DNA from: Cyclostephanos tholiformis
Lineage: Eukaryota; Bacillariophyta; Thalassiosirophyceae; Thalassiosirales; Thalassiosiraceae
NCBI GenBank assembly: GCA_036939975.1
Contig: JALLPB010000131.1
Location: forward strand, 1-22,581
Length of the DNA stretch: 22,581 nt
Direction of reading: 5' to 3'
Below, piece after piece: positions 1 through 7,434 of the stretch (its first letter is position 1; the number at the start of each line of letters is the position of its first letter). Below the pieces are notes generated by a model. The model did not search any database. It was not told where the DNA came from and saw only the letters and a list, made by a program, of their open reading frames with translations. A program made the translations under genes and the position numbers.

Positions 1-113
1 CCCCCTTTGTGATAGGAAAAAGTACCAATGAGCTTTACGTAACACTTGGTGTTATGGGCCTAGGCTAGTTAAATAATAAAATGTGGTCTTACTTGTCATT
101 TCTGCATTGTATC

Positions 114-240
114 TTTCTGCTTCTATTCTCTATTAATAGAATGCAGTTTCTGCTTCAATTCTAGTATTAGAAGCAGCGTCTACGTGGGAACATGTCGACT
201 TTGTGCCGAAAATGAATTCTAATAAGAATAGAAGCAGAAA
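114..240. repeat. Foldback (MITE-like) element with 16-bp terminal inverted repeats
   Basis: Bases 114-129 (TTTCTGCTTCTATTCT) are the exact reverse complement of bases 225-240. The 127-bp interval has no reading frame of note. Its middle (about 149-176) is a second, imperfect palindrome that starts CTGCTTC and ends GAAGCAG. Just outside the left arm, 97-105 (CATTTCTGC) repeats the outer end of the right arm, as if the left end had been partly duplicated. No clear target-site duplication is visible. The structure fits a non-autonomous foldback transposon or a long hairpin in intergenic DNA. Confidence 0.6.
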
Positions 241-287
241 TGGATTCGTAAACAGCTCATCATGCAAGAAGGGCTTCTTGTTCTTTT

Positions 288-303
288 TTCTCACATGTGA
301 GAA
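288..303. promoter_or_regulatory. 16-bp perfect palindrome upstream of LRR gene
   Basis: TTCTCACATGTGAGAA reads the same on both strands and is centred on ACATGT, about 200 bp before the LRR start codon. It could be a dimeric transcription-factor site, but only the symmetry is seen. The remaining bases up to 503 are CA-rich and show no other gene signal that I can support. Confidence 0.3.
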
Positions 304-503
304 CTCGCTCCTTCACTTGAAAGTGTGAGGGGCATGCATCACGACGACAGCAGCAGCTGCAGCAAGAGCAGCGCACAGCACCATCTCACAACGCGGATCA
401 CACCAAACCACCACCACATCATCATCGTCCAAGGAATATACCAACACAAATCGTCAGCTAATATCATTGATATAAAGCGTCCGTCTCGAGATCATCCCAA
501 AAG

Positions 504-1832
504 ATGTGTTCAGCAGATGCCGCCTCGGCCATCGCGCGCTGGTGGCGGCGGGATTACTACATCTATCACGGGCGGGAGGGCGAATTTGCACCTGAGGATG
601 TGACTCGCGTCATAATCCATTCGTCCGTCAGGGCGATTAAGGAGAAGGCATTCGAAGGATGTGGTCAATTGAGGATTGTGATTCTCAACGACGGGCTGGA
701 GGAGATTGAGGCGAATGCATTTAGAGAATGCACATCGCTACGAGGCATCGTAATACCCAACGCCGTCAAGAGGATTAAGTGGAGGGCATTCAATGGTTGC
801 ACGGGGATGACGGATGTGACTCTCAACGACGGGCTGGAGGGGATTGGGGCGAATGCATTTCAATATTGCACATCGCTACGAGGCATGGTAATGCCCAACG
901 CCGTCAAGAAGATTGAAGATGAGGCATTCAGTAATTGCACGGAGATGAAGAGTGTGACTCTCAACGAGGGGCTGGAGGAGATTGGGGAATATGCATTTAT
1001 ATATTGCACATCGCTACGAGGCATCGTAATACCCAACGCCGTCAAGAGGATTAATGTGGGGGCATTCTACAGATGCACGGGGATGACGGATGTGACTCTC
1101 GGCGAGGGGCTGGAGGAGATTGAAAAGGATACATTTTACCAATGCACATGGCTAGAACACATATCGATCCCAAACAACATAAAGCAAGTTCATCAAAAGG
1201 CATGCAGTAGATGCTCAAATCTGACGAATGTGGAGTTCAGCGCTGACATCGAAGCGTTGGTTTCCTCCGAGGCGATGCGGGATTGGTGGAATCAAGGGGT
1301 ACACCACCGATGCCTCAGCACATATACTTTTTTCAAGAAACACTCCATACCCAATCGTTTGGGCCTTATGCGAGTGCAAAGCTGGCAAGCGAATATTTAC
1401 GAAATGCTTCGTGGAATACCCACCGTACACCCCAATGGCATGAATGATCACTTTCGTTCCATAAAAACGAAACTCTCCTTTTATGAAAGGTTGAAGGATT
1501 CTCCCGCGTTGTTGGAGCTCGCCATCTGGAAATTCAAAATTACAGAGCGAAATCAGCAGATCAATGTCCATCGCAATGACACGAACAAGAATAGGCATAC
1601 TGATACTGTCTTGAGGACGCAATGCCGTACTGATTCACTCGGTATTGTCATGATTATTGTTCCGCTCGTTTTCTCGTTCCTAACTGATGGTAGTTATGGC
1701 AATGATATAGCTGGTGATGACGATGACCGTGAAGACGGCGATAGTTTTGATTACAACGACATTAATGATGATGATGATAGCAGTATTAGCGATGATAGCA
1801 ATGACAGTGATGACGACGGCGAGGAAGATTAG
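504..1832 (+). CDS. BspA-type leucine-rich repeat protein with membrane segment and acidic tail
   Basis: The 442-residue product has about nine BspA-type (LRR_5) repeats of roughly 23 residues between about residues 30 and 255. The pattern is AF..C.SLRGIVIPNAVK.I alternating with L.EGLEEIG. After the repeats come a conserved non-repeat module (about 260-355, with DWWNQG, IPNRLGLM and LLELAIWKFKI) and a hydrophobic stretch at about 379-394 (IVMIIVPLVFSFL). The last 44 residues are almost all Asp, Glu, Ser or Asn. LRR_5 proteins usually bind proteins or surfaces; no catalytic residue is visible. The membrane stretch could anchor it, but I see no signal peptide. The start at 504 is supported by the decayed copy at 15995, which resembles this gene from its first codons. 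The gene is intronless and convergent with the coiled-coil gene. The function is unknown. Confidence 0.85.
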   Translation: MCSADAASAIARWWRRDYYIYHGREGEFAPEDVTRVIIHSSVRAIKEKAFEGCGQLRIVILNDGLEEIEANAFRECTSLRGIVIPNAVKRIKWRAFNGCTGMTDVTLNDGLEGIGANAFQYCTSLRGMVMPNAVKKIEDEAFSNCTEMKSVTLNEGLEEIGEYAFIYCTSLRGIVIPNAVKRINVGAFYRCTGMTDVTLGEGLEEIEKDTFYQCTWLEHISIPNNIKQVHQKACSRCSNLTNVEFSADIEALVSSEAMRDWWNQGVHHRCLSTYTFFKKHSIPNRLGLMRVQSWQANIYEMLRGIPTVHPNGMNDHFRSIKTKLSFYERLKDSPALLELAIWKFKITERNQQINVHRNDTNKNRHTDTVLRTQCRTDSLGIVMIIVPLVFSFLTDGSYGNDIAGDDDDREDGDSFDYNDINDDDDSSISDDSNDSDDDGEED

Positions 1833-1850
1833 TATCATTAAAATTAATCA

Positions 1851-1862
1851 AATAAATTTATT
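1851..1862. terminator. Overlapping bidirectional poly(A) signal
   Basis: AATAAATTTATT is a perfect palindrome in the 68-bp gap between the stop codons of two convergent genes. It gives AATAAA on each strand, so one 12-bp element could serve 3' processing of both transcripts. Whether both use it is inferred. Confidence 0.45.
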
Positions 1863-1900
1863 TCAATAATAAAATCTATTCTTTCTATTACGTTTACGAG

Positions 1901-2344
1901 TTAAGAAAGATCGTCAAACCTCGGACGCTTTCTACCCCAGCCCGCGTCGTCCAACATTGGTGGATTTGTCTCGGAAGGATTTCGCTCGTTCTCCATAGCC
2001 TGCATCTGGTTCCGTAGAATTATGTTGTTGTTTTCGGCCTGTTCAAGGAGAGCGTCCACCTGCCACATTTCCTCCAATGTAGAATCCCAACCTCTCATGT
2101 TTTCTTCGGATTGATTTTTGAATGTATATTTCTCCTTTTCTACATGATGTAGATTTTTCTCAAGTAAATCAATTCTTCCGATGAGTTCTTGGTATGTAAA
2201 TTCCTTGGCCCGCTGATTACTAATGAAAACGGAAAGTACATGAACCTGAGCGGCGAGTCGACGAATCTCATCGTGTGCCTTTGCTAAGTCGTCGTCAAGC
2301 AGAGACGACGGAGAGTCAGGAGCGTCTTGGAGGGTAGCAGACAT
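1901..2344 (-). CDS. Hypothetical coiled-coil protein
   Basis: I do not recognise this gene. The chosen start at 2344 (MSATLQDAP) gives 147 residues. A largely alpha-helical, charged stretch runs from about residue 18 to 120 and has heptad-like spacing of Leu, Ile and Met (for example LIGRIDLLEKNLHHVEKEK and LEEMWQVDALLEQAENN). That suggests a dimeric coiled coil. The C terminus has a basic GRKRPRF patch that could act as a nuclear signal. The frame stays open upstream to a Met at 2527, but that extension is rich in Cys, His and Phe and looks like translated leader sequence. An alternative ATG lies three codons upstream (2353). The gene is convergent with the LRR gene and divergent from the PHD gene, so 2345-2971 probably holds two promoters. 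No enzymatic motif is seen. Confidence 0.5.
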   Translation of the reverse strand: MSATLQDAPDSPSSLLDDDLAKAHDEIRRLAAQVHVLSVFISNQRAKEFTYQELIGRIDLLEKNLHHVEKEKYTFKNQSEENMRGWDSTLEEMWQVDALLEQAENNNIILRNQMQAMENERNPSETNPPMLDDAGWGRKRPRFDDLS

Positions 2345-2746
2345 GGTTATCATCGAAACCACGAAAGAAATGAAGAATAATTCATGATGGCAAAATGGGA
2401 AAAGGAGGTGGTGAGGACCGGGGCATCCTAGAATTGATGGATGACACGACAACCCTCCCGAGTTGCCACACGAGAACAGATAGCGAAGATAGGCACCACC
2501 CATTAAGCCCTGCACGTTCGCGTCCAAAAATTACGATCGCTCCCACGGTCCTCACACTGTGATTTTACTCACCATCTTTCTGCAATGTGGGTGGCTGTGA
2601 CATGATTGCTTCGATAGATATTATAGAATTCAGTAATCACTAACAAACACTAACAAACGATGTTTCGAAATGGTAGGTTTATTAAATTATGACAATGATT
2701 ATACGATGTGGAATGTTGTATAATGTACACTCCGACTTGAAGGTTT

Positions 2747-2952
2747 GTCATTTTTTTTAAACAAAGACACAGACAACCGTTGACACCCCTTATAATGATG
2801 GGGGGTATCTTGCGAGTCCCCTAATCCGTCATTTTTTTTTAAATAACAATGATCCAGACAACCATTAGTCTTCGTTGGAGGGTATCTTGCGAGTCCCTCA
2901 GTTGTCATTTTTTTTTTAAATAACAGTGATCCAGACGTTGACTCACCCTCAT
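2747..2952. repeat. Imperfect direct repeat, about 2.5 units of 76-81 bp
   Basis: GTCATTTTTTTT begins at 2747, 2828 and 2904. It is followed each time by a T-run, AAA(C/T)AA, CCAGAC-like sequence and, in the first two units, GGTATCTTGCGAGTCCC. The third unit is cut short about 20 bp before the PHD-protein start. The array lies in the 627-bp gap between two divergent genes, so it may be part of the PHD gene promoter. The rest of the gap (2345-2746) is AT-rich with nothing else I can support. Confidence 0.65.
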
Positions 2953-2971
2953 AAAATTTTTACAACCAATC

Positions 2972-5906
2972 ATGAAGACTAAATCAAGCATCTCTCAGGA
3001 ATTTTTCGAACATCCATCCATGTCATTGTCAAGTATTTCGCCCACCGGATGGGTCCAGGCGTCAGGATATCCACCATCACCAGCATACTTTCGAGCGCCA
3101 TTCGCCTCCATGGCATCCCAATACTACGAGCAGCCTCGAGGCGCCAATCATCAATTTGAACGGGACGCAGCATACTTTCGAGCGCCATTCGCCTCCATGG
3201 CATCCCACAACGACGAGCAGCATCGAGGCGCCAATCATCAATTTGAACGGGACGCAGCATACTATCGAGAGCCATTCGCCTCCATGGCAGCCCACTACGA
3301 TACGCCGATCCATGAAACACGTTATATTGAACGAGGCTCATCTTGCTTTCGAGCGCCCCAAGTCTCCGTGGAGCGAGACGACCATTATCAGGAACTTCGT
3401 GGCGCATCATATCAACAACTTGGCGCAACAATTTATCGAGTGCCCGACACCTCCATGGCATCCCGCTACGCGCGAGACTCCCATGAACATGAACGAGGCG
3501 CAACATTCTATCGAGCGCCCGTCGCCACCAAGAATATGTACAACAGGCATGCGCAGAACGACGATTATCTAGAAGAACGCGACGCTGCTATCTATCGAGC
3601 GCCTTTAGCCAACAGGGAATCACACTACGACAAGCGGGCCAACAACGTCAAATTTGCGCAATGCGACTATAATCAAGATGAACGAGGTGGGAAATTCTAT
3701 CGAGCGCACGTCACAAACATGACATCCTACAACAACGAGGCGCGTGGCAACCATGATCAAGAACGAGGCGCTTCATTCTACAGAGCGCCAGTCGCCTCCA
3801 TGGCATCGGGCATCAAGCGCAAGCTGGCGCGAGGTGATCATGATCAAGACGAACGAGGCGCTGCTTTCGCATCATTCAGTGCGCCAAACGTTCGTTGCGC
3901 CTCACCCGCCAATCAACCAAATGTTTGTAATAATTACCAAGGCCGCTACAACCGTTTCAATCAGCGTCGACGAGGCAAAAGAGGTGGAAGACAAGTAAGG
4001 GAGCGTCATTTACGGTTTAAAATGATGAATAGAGATGATATAGACAATGACATCGTTCTATCAGATAGTCTCCATGCTGAGCCCGTTCAAGTATCAACTG
4101 TCCCCGAATGTGCCAATGCTTCAACAGCCATAGTTGAGGTGGTGGAGAACAATGTCACTCCGTCCGATTGTCCAATTGACGATAGTCAGTTACCAACGTC
4201 TATGCATTCATCGAACATCATAAATTTTCCGATCGTCGACATCACGTTTGAGAATCAAGACAATACGTCTATTGACGATATTCAGTCTCCAGCAACAGAG
4301 CCTTCCTCGAACATCACAAATTTCCCGAATTCGATTGTCGACTTCTCGTTTGAGAATCAAGACAATACGTCAGTTATCGAAAATCAGTCTCCAACAACAG
4401 AACCTTCCTCGAACAACATGCATTTACTGAATTCGAGGATAAATGATGTGAGAAATGTTGGAACTTTTTCGAAGGATGAGGAAGATCTATTCAAAGAGGG
4501 GATCATTTCTCGCGGATGGGGTGATTGGGTTGGAATTGCCAAATATCATGTTTTGTCAAGGAGTAATGAACAAATTCGTATGCATGCAGGTAATTTGAAA
4601 AGGAGACGTCCAAATGAACTAAAAATTCTTCTTAAAGAATATCGCATACGTCATAGGTCTCTCCAACATAAGAAATCAAATCTAAATCCCGTTGACGATG
4701 TTGCGAGCGATCCAATTGAAGATGGTATCGATGACAATGATTTATTATGCTATAAATGTTCTTCTGGCGATGGTATACTAATCTGCTGTGAAGGTTGCAC
4801 AATTTCTTCTCATTTGAAATGTGCTTCTCCAGTGCTTAATGAGATTCCTGATGGCGACTGGTTCTGTCATAATTGCTACAAGTCGGAATATGAACAAATG
4901 CGGGATGAAAGGATTGCGAGAAATCGTCGTCGACTTGTGGAATTGGGATTAGATCCGAAAGAAAGAACAACCTCCAAAAGGTGGACAACTGATGACGATA
5001 AGGCATTATACGAAGCTGTTTGCTCATCTGTAACTTCAGTCGATCAATTTCGTTTACCAAGATTGACATACAAACTCGCCTCGGAAAAAACTGGTAGATC
5101 AGTGTCGGCATGTAACTTGAGATGGTGCCGGATTAGGAATGTTTACCAGGGAATCACAACTGATTCCATATCTCGCATTGTACAAGATCTGAATGAACAA
5201 AATATTCCCTCAAAACTCATGATCAATAAATTTCTCTATTCTCAGCGTAAGTTCGTTTATCCGTCGGTTATGACCTATATTGCTCTATTTTTCACAATCA
5301 AATCTAAATTCATTGTGTAAAGCAAAATTTGAAACTTTCAAGGAGGCATTGGCAAACTCCGAGTTCGCATTTCATATCACACAGGTCCCTCCCAATAAAA
5401 TGCTGAAACTAGATTCTCCTGATTTTATAAATCAAGAGATACCACGAAAGAGATTAAGCAATGACCAAAAACAACTGATGGATGATCTAAATGGTAAACA
5501 GGTCCTACTTCCTGATTCGTATGTGAGGAAGAAACACGAATATGATCCTGGAAATGGTGGTGTTGCTATTCCACACATCAAGGATCCATTTAAGCGTGAA
5601 TGGCGTGCAGTCATTCATACGGAAGTTTATCTTTGCAGTGATCTGATGGAAGCAATGACGAAGTACCGAACTGCTGAGGACAGAAGAAAATGGTATGGGA
5701 ATCGTGGAGCCTATTCTAAGGTATGTTATCTGTATATGTTTGACCCAGATGATACAAGGAGTTCTGGGTTTGAGCAACTCTTTGATTGTGAGTATTATGG
5801 AAAATCATTTCTTCCCGTTAAATACGCTGGTTGCTACAGAATTACCTGGAATGGAATAGGCTACGATAACATCGAATTACATTATATGCAGATAGATGGA
5901 GAGTAA
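2972..5906 (+). CDS. Myb/SANT-PHD-Myb chromatin-type protein with tandem-repeat N terminus (two exons)
   Basis: Exon 1 is 2972-5246 and exon 2 is 5323-5906, giving 952 residues. Without splicing, the frame stops at 5320 inside the intron. Residues 38-310 are nine or ten degenerate repeats of about 28 residues, with the core YFRAPFASMAS...ERGA. A basic Arg/Gly patch follows near 325-350, then a Ser/Thr/Asp-rich linker with two 32-34-residue repeats. A SANT/Myb-like domain (about 498-546, SKDEEDLF...GWGDWVGIAKY) precedes a complete C4HC3 PHD finger (593-635: CYKC, ICCEGC, H..C, WFCHNC). A second Myb-like helix set starts at W671. The last 190 residues (GVAIPHIKDPFKREWRAVIHTE onward) look folded, but I do not recognise them. 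PHD fingers commonly read histone H3 tails and SANT/Myb domains bind DNA or histones, so a nuclear regulator is likely. Confidence 0.85.
3083..3900 (+). repeat. Coding tandem repeats, about 28 codons each
   Basis: Nine to ten units inside exon 1 of the PHD gene share the core TA(C/T)TT/ATCGAGCGCC and TCCATGGCATCC. The first two units are nearly identical at the DNA level (GCATACTTTCGAGCGCCATT recurs at 3083 and about 3169), while later ones diverge. That suggests recent duplication at the 5' end of the array. The array also produces long open shadow frames on both strands. Confidence 0.8.
4211..4413 (+). repeat. Two coding repeats of 96 and 102 bp
   Basis: TCGAACATCA starts a unit at 4211 and again at 4307, and a third partial start (TCGAACAACATG) lies at 4409. 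The units encode TFENQDNTSIDDIQSPATEPSS and a close variant. They lie in the acidic linker before the first SANT domain. Confidence 0.7.
5247..5322 (+). other. Intron in the PHD gene (76 bp, phase 1)
   Basis: The donor is C|GTAAGTTCG and the acceptor is GTGTAAAG|CAAAATTT. Removing it joins FLYSQ to KFETFKEAL through a split Pro codon and bypasses the TAA at 5318-5320. The downstream frame then stays open for 584 nt. Confidence 0.85.
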
Positions 5907-6109
5907 AATAATCATAGTATGTGACTGAAACCTGTCCATAAATCCTCATCGTCGTCGTACATTATTCTCATTTTCGTTAATTAAAGACACTCTCGTCATT
6001 GATAAAATCAATTACTTTTTATTACGTTTATCCTGTAAACTATAAATGCATCCAGTGTCCCGCTAACCACTCGCGCCAATCTCATGAGCATATTTGTCAA
6101 CGATGGTTG

Positions 6110-6517
6110 ATGTTCCAGATAGGGGTCGGTCACGACAACGACGACGACGAAGACGACGAGGATAACAATAACGGCGGCGGCTTCTCCCCCGCTCTCGCAC
6201 CGACATTATTGTTTAAATTCATCATAGTACTGCTCGTGAAATTCGCGACGGACGTCGTCGTTTATCCATCGTTATTCATATATCGATTGGCAAGGCTTGG
6301 GAAGAGGAAGGTAGTTAGGGCATTCGAGAAAATGTGTGGGAAGGGGGGGGATGGGAGATGTTTTCACCTCTCCCAACACGTTGTCGTGATAATGGGGCCG
6401 GGTTATTTTTTTTTCTACGGTGAGCATCATGCGGAGAGAGCACACCCCGCCCGTGATATGGGGCCTTTCGTCGAAGGTGCGCCGTGTCGCATCGTTCAGA
6501 GGGATTCAGAAAAATAA
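6110..6517 (+). CDS. Doubtful small ORF with one membrane segment
   Basis: I do not recognise this frame. From the Met at 6110 it gives 135 residues: an acidic run (DNDDDEDDEDNNN), a hydrophobic stretch (LLFKFIIVLLVKFATDVVVYPSLFIY, described only as about 26 residues), then a basic stretch. The same frame is open from 5999. It lies in the 685-bp gap between two convergent genes. No homologous domain is evident and the 3' half looks like noncoding DNA, so it may be 3' UTR or gene debris. The rest of 5907-6591 shows no other feature. Confidence 0.25.
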   Translation: MFQIGVGHDNDDDEDDEDNNNGGGFSPALAPTLLFKFIIVLLVKFATDVVVYPSLFIYRLARLGKRKVVRAFEKMCGKGGDGRCFHLSQHVVVIMGPGYFFFYGEHHAERAHPARDMGPFVEGAPCRIVQRDSEK

Positions 6518-6591
6518 CATTTATTATATAACGCTATGTGCCGTTTCCTACAATCGAATCAGATTCGATGTACATTGTAAGAACAGGCAAG

Positions 6592-7400
6592 CTACAGACC
6601 TGGATCGTCGCCTTCGGCGTCCGGGGTCGGCGCGATGAGGGACGAGGCAAAGCTCCCCTGGAGGAGGAACGTGAACGGGAATCGATATCGCATGAACGAC
6701 AAAATCAAATTCCACCACAAAACGGCATTCTTCGATTCCTCCCTCCATTCCGGACTGAGGAGGTCCTCGATGCCGCCGGAGAGGACGCTGCGCAATTCCT
6801 TCTTGAGGACCCAGGGGGAAAGTCGTTCGCAGAACAGCGCCGACGACGGGCCGCGCGATCCGACGAAGCTCGGCAGAGTGCTCTGGACGCGAAAGTGCGG
6901 CACGAACCTCGTGAGGCAATTCGGGCATTCCGTCTTGTACTCCTGGGAGTTTCCGGCCTCCCACCCCGCCACGACGTCGTCGTCGCTCAGGTAATAGTTG
7001 CACCGGGGGCAGAATTCGTTATCGGTATCGATGGATATATCGGGATACACGACCTCGAGCAAATTCTCCCCCAGCACGATCTGTCGGAGTACCTGATCCG
7101 TCACATATTGTTCGATGTACCCGCTATTCCTGCGCTTGCCGCTGTTAGACGACGCGTCCTTATTCTGATTGGGTTTGTTACGGTTGACGATGCGCTTGAA
7201 GGTGTTGCGCAGGCCAACGGGAATATCACCGTTTTCGTCAGCCGCGCCGATCTTCTCTTTCACAATATCAAAGTATGATCGCTTTTGGACCTTGAGCGTG
7301 TTCCAGTCCATGTCGATGGAGGCACCGTTCGCCCAATCTGGAGGCCAGGGATTATCATCATGCACATGTAAGAACATGGATTTCGAAACGCGACCGTGCA

Positions 7401-7434
<34 letters not shown>

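Noticed and set aside
325..603. 92-codon plus-strand frame overlapping the LRR start
   Set aside because: It is His/Ser-rich with no domain, lies in another frame over the LRR start, and looks like CA-rich leader sequence.
2699..2908. 69-codon minus-strand frame
   Set aside because: It is made from the intergenic direct repeats (Lys runs from T tracts) and has no independent support.
2747..2952. CRISPR-like appearance of regularly spaced repeats
   Set aside because: There are only two to three units, the spacers are also similar, and the setting is eukaryotic.
2979..3572. Long shadow frames on both strands with periodic peptides
   Set aside because: They mirror the coding repeats of the PHD gene; periodicity is inherited from the array.
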